Origin: Prevotella sp. UBA1378
GTDB taxonomy: Bacteria; Bacteroidota; Bacteroidia; Bacteroidales; Bacteroidaceae
Assembly (NCBI GenBank): GCA_002305505.1
Contig: DBRC01000047.1
Location: 58,298-70,813 of the forward strand
Length of the DNA stretch: 12,516 nucleotides
Reading direction: 5' to 3'
Each line of letters starts with the position of its first letter. Position 1 is the stretch's first letter. The notes below the pieces were generated by a model that searched no databases, was not told the origin of the DNA, and was given only the letters and a program-made list of their open reading frames with translations. A program made the position numbers and the translations under genes. This document shows, piece by piece, positions 1 through 6,294 of this stretch.

Positions 1-57
1 TATAAATCTTTTCGCCCCCTTATCTACCTGCTGCCCACCGCTTGCCTTTAGGGCAGC
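1..57. repeat. Dispersed intergenic repeat, left copy
   Basis: Positions 1-57 match 12435-12491 in the same orientation at 52 of 57 positions by direct reading, with mismatches at 13, 17, 19, 25 and 26. The last 31 bases (27-57) are identical in both copies. This identical core holds a perfect 7-bp inverted repeat, GCTGCCC at 30-36 and GGGCAGC at 51-57, around a 14-nt loop. The match fades after position 57. The window begins inside the element: the right copy is preceded by the other half of a palindrome that is cut off here. No transposase lies nearby, so a REP-like or non-autonomous element is more likely than an insertion sequence. Confidence 0.75.
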
Positions 58-90
58 TATCCCTTGCGTCTTTACTGCGGAACCTAATTA

Positions 91-109
91 CTTATCCCGA
101 ACCCGGGTT
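91..109. repeat. Short repeat CTTATCCCGAAC with adjoining palindrome
   Basis: CTTATCCCGAAC at 91-102 recurs as its reverse complement at 12292-12303. It runs into a perfect 10-bp palindrome, AACCCGGGTT, at 100-109. I have an impression of similar CTTATCCCGAAC-type stretches in intergenic regions of other Bacteroides genomes, but cannot check this. Twelve bases is short, so the pairing matters mainly because both copies sit next to the 57-bp repeats at the window ends. Confidence 0.4.
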
Positions 110-128
110 GTTCTTAGAAGACAGGCGA

Positions 129-154
129 GGGTGGGGAGGGGGAGGCGAAAGGGG
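129..154 (+). other. G-rich tract, possible G-quadruplex
   Basis: The plus strand has runs GGG (129-131), GGGG (133-136), GGGGG (138-142) and GGGG (151-154), with loops of 1, 1 and 8 nt. The last loop is slightly longer than the usual limit of 7, so quadruplex formation is possible but not certain. It lies between the left repeats and the lipoprotein terminator, with no gene on it. Confidence 0.3.
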
Positions 155-192
155 TGGTTATGTAGCCATGGGCATATATGCGGGGCAATAAA

Positions 193-219
193 AAACCGCC
201 GGACAAAGTCCGGCGGTTT
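193..219 (-). terminator. Rho-independent terminator of the small lipoprotein gene
   Basis: A perfect 12-bp stem (AAACCGCCGGAC at 193-204, GTCCGGCGGTTT at 208-219) encloses a 3-nt AAA loop. Read on the minus strand, the stem is followed directly by a T-rich run (TTTTTTATT, from about 198 down to 187). This is a textbook intrinsic terminator about 30 bp past the stop codon of the gene at 249-434. On the plus strand the downstream TTTACTTTTCTTTA could also give some termination. Confidence 0.92.
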
Positions 220-248
220 ACTTTTCTTTAGTTCGTTGTTATGAGTGA

Positions 249-434
249 TTACTCAGCAGCAGGAGCTTCTGCAGGAGCAGCAGCGCTATCAACGGCAGCT
301 GAATCAGTAGCAGCGCTGTCAACAGCAACTACAGAGTCAGAATCAACCGGAGCAGCCTGCTCAGTCTTGTTACCACCGCATGATGCGAACGAAATAGCTG
401 CTACAGCTACGAACATAAATACTAATTTCTTCAT
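249..434 (-). CDS. Small Ala/Asp/Ser-rich lipoprotein, function unknown
   Basis: The product is a 61-residue peptide. It has a Lys-Lys start, a hydrophobic stretch at about residues 4-17, and a lipobox-like FASC ending in Cys19, so it should be exported, lipidated and anchored in the envelope. The mature part (residues 20-61) is acidic and low in complexity, with DSAA at 39-42, 44-47 and 49-52 (period five), then an Ala/Pro/Glu tail. There is no catalytic domain. The gene has its own TAnnTTTG box at 486-493 and a strong terminator at 193-219, so it is probably a monocistronic, well-expressed transcript. Short lipoproteins of this type are common in Bacteroides. The role is unknown; a spacer-like or stress-related envelope role is only a guess. 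The overlapping plus-strand frame at 241-450 is a composition shadow. Confidence 0.85.
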   Translation of the reverse strand: MKKLVFMFVAVAAISFASCGGNKTEQAAPVDSDSVVAVDSAATDSAAVDSAAAPAEAPAAE

Positions 435-485
435 TTTCTTTGCTTTTTAAATCTGTAAAACAATCATTTGTTTATTAAAACGTTG

Positions 486-493
486 CAAAGGTA
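486..493 (-). promoter_or_regulatory. Bacteroides -7 box for the small lipoprotein
   Basis: CAAAGGTA on the plus strand reads TACCTTTG on the minus strand, matching the Bacteroidetes sigma-ABfr -7 consensus TAnnTTTG. It lies 51 bp before the start codon at 434, giving a leader of about 40-45 nt. No good TTTG element is seen at the expected -33 position. Confidence 0.7.
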
Positions 494-662
494 TACATTT
501 TTTCAATACGTTGTACTTTTTTTTATGACTTTTTTTGGCCTTACAGTGTAACTTTTTTGTAACATGTTGATAATAAAGAGATTGTGAATTGTTAATTTTT
601 TCATGTTTTCTTGATTTTCATCTTTATCCGTGCGATAGGGCACAAAATAGCTAAAAAATATG

Positions 663-670
663 TACCTTTG
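663..670 (+). promoter_or_regulatory. Bacteroides -7 box for mtaB-glycosyltransferase
   Basis: TACCTTTG matches TAnnTTTG and ends 29 bp before the mtaB ATG at 700, leaving a leader of roughly 20 nt. The -33 region (about 640-643) does not match TTTG. The AT-rich stretch upstream (about 494-662) separates this promoter from the opposite-facing one at 486-493. Confidence 0.65.
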
Positions 671-699
671 CACGGTAGAATCATTATACATTATATTAT

Positions 700-2037
700 A
701 TGATAGATACATCTGCCTTTCAAGGCAAGAAAGCGGCCTATTATACATTGGGATGCAAGCTGAATTTCTCGGAAACTTCCACCTTTGGCAAAATGTTACA
801 GGACATGGGGGTCGTTTCCGCGCAGAAGGGAGAAGAGGCCGACATCTGCCTTATCAACACTTGTTCGGTGACCGAGGTAGCCGACCAGAAATGCCGGCAG
901 GCTATCCACCGGATGGTGCGTAAGCATCCCGGCGCCTTTGTCGTCGTGACAGGCTGTTATGCACAGTTGGGGGCCGAAGCAGTGAGCCGTATCGACGGTG
1001 TCGACTTGGTGCTGGGTTCTAACGAGAAGGCCGACCTTATACAGTTCCTTTCGGCAGCTTGGGCCGAGAAAACCGGCGGAGACAGCCTGCACCGCCACCA
1101 CTCCGTGAAGACAAAGGACATAAAGTCTTTCGCTCCGAGCTGTTCGCGGGGCAACCGCACGCGTTTTTTCCTGAAAGTGCAAGACGGATGCGACTATTTC
1201 TGTACATACTGTACCATCCCTTATGCACGCGGCTTCAGCCGTAACCCGACGATAGCCTCGCTGGTGGAACAAGCGCGGCAGGCGGCCGGAGAGGGAGGGA
1301 AGGAGATTGTGCTGACGGGTGTGAATATCGGTGATTTCGGCAAAACTACCGGTGAGCGGTTCATCGACTTGGTACGTGCCCTCGACGGGGTAGAGGAGAT
1401 ACGGCGCTATCGGATCAGCAGTCTGGAGCCCGACTTGCTGGGCGACGAACTCATAGCCTACTGCGCTTCGAGCCGGGCATTCATGCCCCATTTCCATATC
1501 CCGCTGCAGAGCGGCAGCGACGCGGTGCTGAAGCTGATGCACCGGCATTACGACCGTGCGCTGTTCGCAGAAAAGATACACCGTATCAAAACGCTGATGC
1601 CCGATGCCTTCATCGGGGTAGACGTGATGGTGGGGTGCAGGGGCGAAACGCAGGAGTACTTCGAGGACACCTACAGGTTCTTGGAGGGGCTCGACGTTAC
1701 GCAGCTGCATGTGTTCCCGTACTCGGAACGGCCAGGCACGCCGGCACTGCATATCCCTTACGTGGTGAGCCGGCAGGATAAGAAGGTGAGAAGCAAGCGC
1801 CTGCTGGAGCTGTCGGAGCAGAAGACACATGCCTTTTATGCGCGCCACAGCGGGCAGGAGGCCGAGGTGTTGTTCGAGAAAGCACCGCGCGGCAAGGCGA
1901 TGCACGGGTTTACCCGTAATTACATCAGGGTGGAACTGCCGCCGGCCGAGGCTAAGGCCGAATATGATAACCAGTTGCTGCGCGTGCGGCTGGGGGGATT
2001 CAATCACGACAAAACAGCTTTGAGGGCCATTATATAA
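700..2037 (+). CDS. mtaB: tRNA (t6A37-C2) methylthiotransferase MtaB
   Basis: This 445-residue radical SAM enzyme of the MiaB/RimO/MtaB group adds a methylthio group to N6-threonylcarbamoyladenosine at position 37 of ANN-decoding tRNAs in the cytoplasm. The N-terminal UPF0004 domain carries three cluster cysteines, C19 (TLGCKLN), C55 (NTCSVT) and C86 (TGCYAQ). The radical SAM domain carries C164, C168 and C171 in a CxxxCxxC motif followed by TIPYARG. A TRAM-like RNA-binding tail occupies roughly residues 383-445. The length is normal for the family and both [4Fe-4S] sites look intact. The start at 700 fits the promoter at 663-670. MtaB is preferred over MiaB or RimO because of the YTLGCKLN-type N terminus and the IPYARG segment. 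The next gene follows after 11 bp, so the two are probably co-transcribed. Confidence 0.93.
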   Translation: MIDTSAFQGKKAAYYTLGCKLNFSETSTFGKMLQDMGVVSAQKGEEADICLINTCSVTEVADQKCRQAIHRMVRKHPGAFVVVTGCYAQLGAEAVSRIDGVDLVLGSNEKADLIQFLSAAWAEKTGGDSLHRHHSVKTKDIKSFAPSCSRGNRTRFFLKVQDGCDYFCTYCTIPYARGFSRNPTIASLVEQARQAAGEGGKEIVLTGVNIGDFGKTTGERFIDLVRALDGVEEIRRYRISSLEPDLLGDELIAYCASSRAFMPHFHIPLQSGSDAVLKLMHRHYDRALFAEKIHRIKTLMPDAFIGVDVMVGCRGETQEYFEDTYRFLEGLDVTQLHVFPYSERPGTPALHIPYVVSRQDKKVRSKRLLELSEQKTHAFYARHSGQEAEVLFEKAPRGKAMHGFTRNYIRVELPPAEAKAEYDNQLLRVRLGGFNHDKTALRAII

Positions 2038-2048
2038 TATAATAAGGT

Positions 2049-3077
2049 ATGGATAAAGTAGCAATCGTAATCCTTAACTGGAACGGGGCGGAAATGCTGA
2101 AACGGTATCTGCCGGTGGTGATGGAATATTCGTGTGTCGAAGCAGCAGTCTACATTGCCGACAATGCTTCGACGGATGCGTCGCTGGACTTGCTCCGCCA
2201 CAGCTTTCCCAAGTGCCGGCTTATCGTACTGGAAAAAAACTGGGGCTTTGCCGACGGGTATAATAAGGCGCTGAAGCAGATAGAGGCAGAATATTATCTT
2301 TTGCTGAACTCGGACATCGAAGTGACGCATCACTGGCTCACACCGTTGATCGAGTTTATGGACAGTCATCCCGCTGCCGCTGCCTGCCAGCCTAAGTTGC
2401 TGAGCGTCTCAGACCGCGACATGTTCGAGTATGCCGGGGCAAGCGGAGGCTTCCTCGACAGGTACGGCTACCCTTTCTGCAGGGGGCGTATTTTCGAAAC
2501 GGTAGAGGAAGACGAAGGGCAATACGACTATACGCAGGAGGTGCTCTGGGCTACGGGTGCCGCACTGATGATAAGGGCTGCCGACTATTGGGCTGCTGGC
2601 GGGCTCGACGGCCGTTTCTTTGCCCACAACGAAGAAATCGACCTGTGCTGGCGTTTGCGTATCCTCGGCCGGAAGATTTATTGTATTCCGGAGAGTTACG
2701 TCTTCCATGTGGGTGGGGGGACGCTTCCGAAAAGCAATCCGATGAAGACATTCTTTAATTTCCGTAATAACCTTACGATGCTCTACAAGTGCCTGCCCGA
2801 AGAAGAATTGAAGCATGTGATGCGAATGCGCTGGATACTCGATTACCTGGCGGCTTGGGAGATGCTGCTGTTGAAGGGGAGCGCCGGCGATTTCATGGCG
2901 ATATACCGTGCGCGCCGTGCTTTTAAGAAGTGGCTGCCCGGTTTCAAAGCCGACAGGGAAGCTATCCAGCAGTCGCGTGTGGATAAAGAAATACCAGAGC
3001 AACGACGGTTCTCCTTGCTCTGGCAATATTATGTTAAGAGCCTTAAACGCTATTCCGACCTTCCGTCTACTGAATAA
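2049..3077 (+). CDS. Glycosyltransferase family 2
   Basis: This 342-residue GT-A fold glycosyltransferase transfers a sugar from a nucleotide donor to an unknown acceptor. The N terminus carries VILNWNG (7-13) and a nucleotide-binding DNAST (38-42). The metal-binding DxD equivalent is LNSD (86-89). The acceptor and catalytic region has ATGAALMIR (168-176) and HNEEIDLCWRL (193-203), and GGG follows at 222-224. This pattern resembles the rhamnosyltransferase-like branch (WbbL/RfbF type) of GT2. No signal peptide or transmembrane segment is seen, so it acts in the cytoplasm or at the inner membrane face. It follows mtaB by 11 bp and probably shares its promoter. No other surface polysaccharide gene is present, so donor and product cannot be assigned. 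Its last 11 bp overlap the convergent gene at 3067-4290. Confidence 0.9.
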   Translation: MDKVAIVILNWNGAEMLKRYLPVVMEYSCVEAAVYIADNASTDASLDLLRHSFPKCRLIVLEKNWGFADGYNKALKQIEAEYYLLLNSDIEVTHHWLTPLIEFMDSHPAAAACQPKLLSVSDRDMFEYAGASGGFLDRYGYPFCRGRIFETVEEDEGQYDYTQEVLWATGAALMIRAADYWAAGGLDGRFFAHNEEIDLCWRLRILGRKIYCIPESYVFHVGGGTLPKSNPMKTFFNFRNNLTMLYKCLPEEELKHVMRMRWILDYLAAWEMLLLKGSAGDFMAIYRARRAFKKWLPGFKADREAIQQSRVDKEIPEQRRFSLLWQYYVKSLKRYSDLPSTE

Positions 3078-4290
3078 TCAGCGGCTCGCTCAGTTCGCGC
3101 TTCCAGTTCCTCAGGTACTCGAACCATTCGTCGGCCGAGCGGAACCCGGATGCCTCGTTGGCCGAGCAGAACGTGATGTCGTAATGGAGGCGGTCGGCGG
3201 GGCAGCCTACCACATAAGGATAGTTGTCCTTATTGGCAGGCAGTTCGCTGATGATGTTCTGTTGCGGGATGTTGATGCCCAGCCCCACGGTTTCGCGCTT
3301 GTGCCCGGCCGAGTCTTTCTCGCTGACGGGCCAGTCGGTTCCCCAGCATCCGCGCAACCCTTTCTTGTCGCTCATCTCTTTCGAGTTTTTAACGTTGATG
3401 ATGCCCGTGGCAAACCGGCAGTCGGGCACTGACTTATTGAAGCGGATGTCTACGGAACAGTCGCGGTGGCCGGCATACAGGGTATAGCGGGTGGCCATGT
3501 CTATCCTTTCGGGGCTTGAGGGCGTTACTTTCCATCCCTTATCCACCACCTCTACCACCGTGCGGAGCGGTCCTTTGGCCATAATCCTCAGTGTGCGGTG
3601 CTCCACATCCTTCAGCATCTGCGGTTGCTGTCCGTCCCATCCGCGCAGTGTGCCCAGTCCGAAGGTTTCGCCCACCCACAGCACGTCGTCGCCATAGCCG
3701 CCGGCTTTCTGCTCCTTGTCCGGGTAGAACTGTGTGTCGCGCAGTTCGAGCGCCATGCGGTTCTTGCCGTATATGTCGACCGTCTGCCGATGGTCGAAGT
3801 AGATGCGGTAGGCCACAAGCTCGCTTTCGAAAGCCGGTCCGTGATGGTGGAGCATCCAGTAGGGGTTGGTACCGTTGTCTACGGTTAGACTGCTGATGTA
3901 GAGGTCCTGTGCGTTGGTGCTTTTTATTTTCTTGTTAGTCAGCAGCATTTCGGCGTAGACACGCGGAGCGTATTCCCGTGGTTTCCCGTCGGGCAGCAGT
4001 TGCACGCTGAATTTCTGCTTGCTTTTCTTGCCGATGTCAGTCAGGAAGCAAAGCTCGTCGTATTTTCCGTCGCCGTCGAGGTCGTCGAGCTGCGAGGGAA
4101 TCTCTTTCCCGCCTTTCATGACGACGGCCGAGCGGACGTCTGTCCCGTACGCACTGAGCTGCAATACCACGGGAGCGTCTTTGCGCGCAGTTGCCGAATT
4201 GTTCGTTACGTTCACGTCTATTGTCTTCTGTGCCGTAGCCGTCAGGCAGCATGCGGTAAGCAGTGTCAGGAGAATGATGTTTCTTTCCAT
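3067..4290 (-). CDS. Secreted DUF4861 domain protein (stand-alone)
   Basis: The 407-residue product has an export signal (MERN, then a hydrophobic run). Cleavage after ATA20 by signal peptidase I is likely, but LTAC ending in Cys14 could also act as a lipobox. The rest is one DUF4861-type domain: an N-terminal beta-rich part (about 22-100) with a DLDGDGKYDE acidic loop (70-79), AYR at 160-162, a GYG-D-VG-G-G-DG region at 198-220, and GPLR at 240-243. The same landmarks occur in order in the C-terminal half of the GH105 fusion at 8533-10836 (AYR 489-491, GYG to DG 559-581, GPLR 599-602), so the two are homologous. DUF4861 proteins are found with polysaccharide-degrading genes in Bacteroidetes; no catalytic residue can be assigned here. 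A -7 box lies at 4329-4336. It overlaps the convergent glycosyltransferase by 11 bp. Confidence 0.85.
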   Translation of the reverse strand: MERNIILLTLLTACCLTATAQKTIDVNVTNNSATARKDAPVVLQLSAYGTDVRSAVVMKGGKEIPSQLDDLDGDGKYDELCFLTDIGKKSKQKFSVQLLPDGKPREYAPRVYAEMLLTNKKIKSTNAQDLYISSLTVDNGTNPYWMLHHHGPAFESELVAYRIYFDHRQTVDIYGKNRMALELRDTQFYPDKEQKAGGYGDDVLWVGETFGLGTLRGWDGQQPQMLKDVEHRTLRIMAKGPLRTVVEVVDKGWKVTPSSPERIDMATRYTLYAGHRDCSVDIRFNKSVPDCRFATGIINVKNSKEMSDKKGLRGCWGTDWPVSEKDSAGHKRETVGLGINIPQQNIISELPANKDNYPYVVGCPADRLHYDITFCSANEASGFRSADEWFEYLRNWKRELSEPLIIQ

Positions 4291-4328
4291 GCTTGTCTTT
4301 GTTTTATTCGTTAGTTCTTAGGATGATA

Positions 4329-4336
4329 CAAAAATA
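4329..4336 (-). promoter_or_regulatory. Candidate -7 box for the stand-alone DUF4861 gene
   Basis: CAAAAATA on the plus strand reads TATTTTTG on the minus strand, fitting TAnnTTTG. It lies 38 bp upstream of the ATG at 4290. No TTTG is seen at the matching -33 spacing. The surroundings are AT-rich, so a chance match is possible. Confidence 0.5.
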
Positions 4337-4429
4337 CTGAAAATATGGGAATATATCTCTGCTTTTTTGCAGAAATCTTACTAAAAGATACTTTGTGTAT
4401 AGTATTTTTTATCTTTTTTAGGTTAAAAT

Positions 4430-4460
4430 TTTGTATCTACAATAATTTTTAGTATATTTG
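4430..4460 (+). promoter_or_regulatory. Consensus Bacteroides promoter for the GldB-like gene
   Basis: TTTG at 4430-4433, a 19-bp spacer, and TATATTTG at 4453-4460 match the Bacteroidetes promoter TTTG-N19-TAnnTTTG exactly. The -7 box ends 46 bp before the GTG start at 4507, leaving a leader of about 35-40 nt. It is the most complete promoter in the window and the best single piece of evidence for the phylum. Confidence 0.85.
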
Positions 4461-4506
4461 CATGGAAAATTAACAATATTCAATATTTCACCAACCGATT
4501 ACCGAA

Positions 4507-5313
4507 GTGCGTAAGGTTTATTTTTTTCTGATCGCAGTCATGATAGCCTGTATAGGTTGCGAGTGGCGTCTGAAGCCGGTTGTCGACAACGGGGCGGGTA
4601 AAAGCATCGTTGTCGAACGTTATGACAGGATTGAGAGCCAGTATCTCACGACGGGAGACTTTTCCGCCTTGCAGCAGATGAATACCGGTTATCCTATGCA
4701 GACGCGCATGCTGATAGAAGACGTGCTTAGAATCGGAAAGGTGAACGACCCGGAAATCAACAGCAAGTTTTTGAATTTCTATCAAGATACTACGCTGCAG
4801 AGCCTGATTCGTGAAGTGGGGGAGCAGTATGCCAATATGGACGACATCAACAGGGATTTGGATGCATCGTTCAAACGCCTGCAGAAAGAGTTGCCCGGCA
4901 TAGAGCTTCCGCAGGTATATGCGCAAATCGGCTCGTTAGACCAGAGCATCATTGTGGGCAATAATATGCTGGGTATCAGTCTTGACAAGTATTTAGGCTC
5001 CGATTTCCAGTTGTACCTGCGCTTCTATCCGGCATCGCAGCGGCAGTTGATGACGCGTACGATGATTATTCCCGATTGTCTCGGCTTTTATCTCCTCAGC
5101 CTTTACCCCATGCCCCACAATAAGGAGCTGACCCAGCTCGATTGTGACATCCACATGGGGAAAATACAATGGGTAGTGAACAAGATAATGGACAAGCGCA
5201 TATTCAATAATGAATATGTGAAGACGGTAGAGCGGTATATGAAGGCTCATAAGGGCGTGACGGTTGAGCAGTTGCTTATGAACAACGATTATACCAGCAT
5301 TATCCGGTCGTGA
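4507..5313 (+). CDS. GldB-like lipoprotein
   Basis: The product has 268 residues and starts at GTG. The only nearby in-frame ATG (4462) runs into a stop after three codons, and GTG gives a clean signal: MRK, a hydrophobic stretch (4-14), then Cys15 and Cys18, either of which could be the lipidated residue. The mature part matches what I know of the GldB / gliding-associated lipoprotein family, with a helical region and the core VGNNMLGISLDKYLG (150-164), then an RFYP (172-175) and IIPDCLGFY (187-195) segment. No HExxH zinc motif is visible, although related DUF2268 proteins are peptidase-like. In Flavobacterium GldB supports gliding and type IX secretion; gut Bacteroides do not glide, so the role here is unknown, presumably in the envelope. 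It overlaps the convergent radical SAM gene by 14 bp. Confidence 0.8.
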   Translation: MRKVYFFLIAVMIACIGCEWRLKPVVDNGAGKSIVVERYDRIESQYLTTGDFSALQQMNTGYPMQTRMLIEDVLRIGKVNDPEINSKFLNFYQDTTLQSLIREVGEQYANMDDINRDLDASFKRLQKELPGIELPQVYAQIGSLDQSIIVGNNMLGISLDKYLGSDFQLYLRFYPASQRQLMTRTMIIPDCLGFYLLSLYPMPHNKELTQLDCDIHMGKIQWVVNKIMDKRIFNNEYVKTVERYMKAHKGVTVEQLLMNNDYTSIIRS

Positions 5314-6223
5314 GGGCGTTCTTCCCTTGGAAAGCGCCTGTCCTTTTCAGGTGGTTTGTCAGCAGGTTCGTAAATTCGTAGTTCTTCAGTCCCCATTGCG
5401 GGGCAATGAGCAACTCCTTGGGCGATTGTGACACGAAACGCTCCAGGACCAAGTCTTTGCGCAACAGTTGTATATAGTTGGTTATTAATCTGATGTATTC
5501 CTCAACGGTATACAGGTGGAACGGCTTTTCGGTATAAGCATCAGCAAGTTTCGTATTACGGATAATCTGCATTTGGTGGATTTTCAGGATATCCAGTTTC
5601 AGTGAAGATATGACCGGTGCCTGCCGCAGGCTTTCAGCCTCGTCCTCACCGGGCAATCCCAGTATGATGTGCCCCCCGGTAAGAATCCCACGGTCGGCAG
5701 TTTCGCTTATGGCTTGTCTGGAGCATTCGAACGTATGCCCCCGGTTGATGCGCCGCAGCGTATCGTCGTTCGCCGTTTCAATACCGTATTCCACGATAAG
5801 GAATGTCTGCCGGTTCAGTTCTTCCAAATAGTCGAGCAGCGCTTCCGATATGCAGTCGGGACGCGTACCGATAACGATACCCGCCACATCTTCTGTGTCC
5901 AGTGCTTCCCCGTACATCCGTTTGAGCGATTCGACCGAACCGTACGTATTAGTAAATGCCTGAAAATAGGCCAAGTATCGCATATCCGGATACTTATGTG
6001 CGAAAAACCGTTTGCCCTCTTCGAGCTGTTCGCGGATAGAGCGGTTGCGGTCGCAGTAGGCCGGGTTGAACGTACGGTTGTCACAATAGATACATCCTCC
6101 CCTGCCGATGCTTCCGTCGCGGTTGGGGCAGGAAAATCCGGCGTCTACCGAAATCTTCTGTACGCGGAACGGAAACTTGCCGCGTATCCATGTGCCGTAG
6201 TCGTTGTATAAGGCCTCATTCAT
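5300..6223 (-). CDS. YhcC-like (TIGR01212 family) radical SAM protein
   Basis: This 307-residue radical SAM protein resembles E. coli YhcC. The N terminus has the family block KISVDAGFSCPNRDG (23-37) and RGGCIYCDN (41-49), giving the cluster cysteines C32, C44 and C47 in the unusual CX11CX2C spacing of this family rather than CX3CX2C. Downstream are the radical SAM segments IGTRPDC, LIVEYGIET and HIILGLPGED, typical of the SAM-binding core. It is cytoplasmic. The reaction of the family is not established to my knowledge; similarity to the Elp3 radical SAM domain has suggested RNA modification. The ATG at 6223 lies 22 bp from a TAnnTTTG box on the same strand. Length and motifs look intact. 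The 3' end overlaps the GldB-like gene tail to tail. Confidence 0.9.
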   Translation of the reverse strand: MNEALYNDYGTWIRGKFPFRVQKISVDAGFSCPNRDGSIGRGGCIYCDNRTFNPAYCDRNRSIREQLEEGKRFFAHKYPDMRYLAYFQAFTNTYGSVESLKRMYGEALDTEDVAGIVIGTRPDCISEALLDYLEELNRQTFLIVEYGIETANDDTLRRINRGHTFECSRQAISETADRGILTGGHIILGLPGEDEAESLRQAPVISSLKLDILKIHQMQIIRNTKLADAYTEKPFHLYTVEEYIRLITNYIQLLRKDLVLERFVSQSPKELLIAPQWGLKNYEFTNLLTNHLKRTGAFQGKNALTTG

Positions 6224-6245
6224 ATTATTTAAAACTATCAGCGTG

Positions 6246-6253
6246 CAAAATTA
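6246..6253 (-). promoter_or_regulatory. -7 box for the YhcC-like gene
   Basis: CAAAATTA reads TAATTTTG on the minus strand, fitting TAnnTTTG. It ends 22 bp before the ATG at 6223, implying a very short leader of about 15 nt. Its expected -33 region (about 6273-6276) falls on the opposing -7 box at 6267-6274. Confidence 0.6.
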
Positions 6254-6266
6254 CAAAATAAATACG

Positions 6267-6274
6267 TATCTTTG
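6267..6274 (+). promoter_or_regulatory. -7 box for the peptidase-GH105-SDR unit
   Basis: TATCTTTG fits TAnnTTTG and ends 20 bp before the ATG at 6295, giving a short leader. Its expected -33 position (about 6244-6247) overlaps the minus-strand -7 box, so the two divergent promoters share the same DNA. No operator palindrome is obvious in the 71-bp gap. Confidence 0.65.
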
Positions 6275-6294
6275 CAAGATATTAAATAAAGATT

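Noticed and set aside
241..450. Plus-strand frame of 69 codons over the small lipoprotein
   Set aside because: It is a Ser/Ala/Thr-rich mirror of the lipoprotein repeats. The minus-strand frame has a lipobox, promoter and terminator in the right places.
796..2064. Long minus-strand open frame (422 codons) opposite mtaB
   Set aside because: The plus strand encodes a full MtaB with all six cluster cysteines. The opposite frame has no recognisable motif and is rich in His, Arg, Leu and Gln, as expected for the shadow of a GC-rich gene.
4383..4417. AT-rich hairpin (AAAAGATA paired with TATCTTTT) as a small RNA or terminator
   Set aside because: The stem is only 8 bp of A/T pairs around a 19-nt loop, has no GC core, and lies in a very AT-rich spacer where such pairing is expected by chance.
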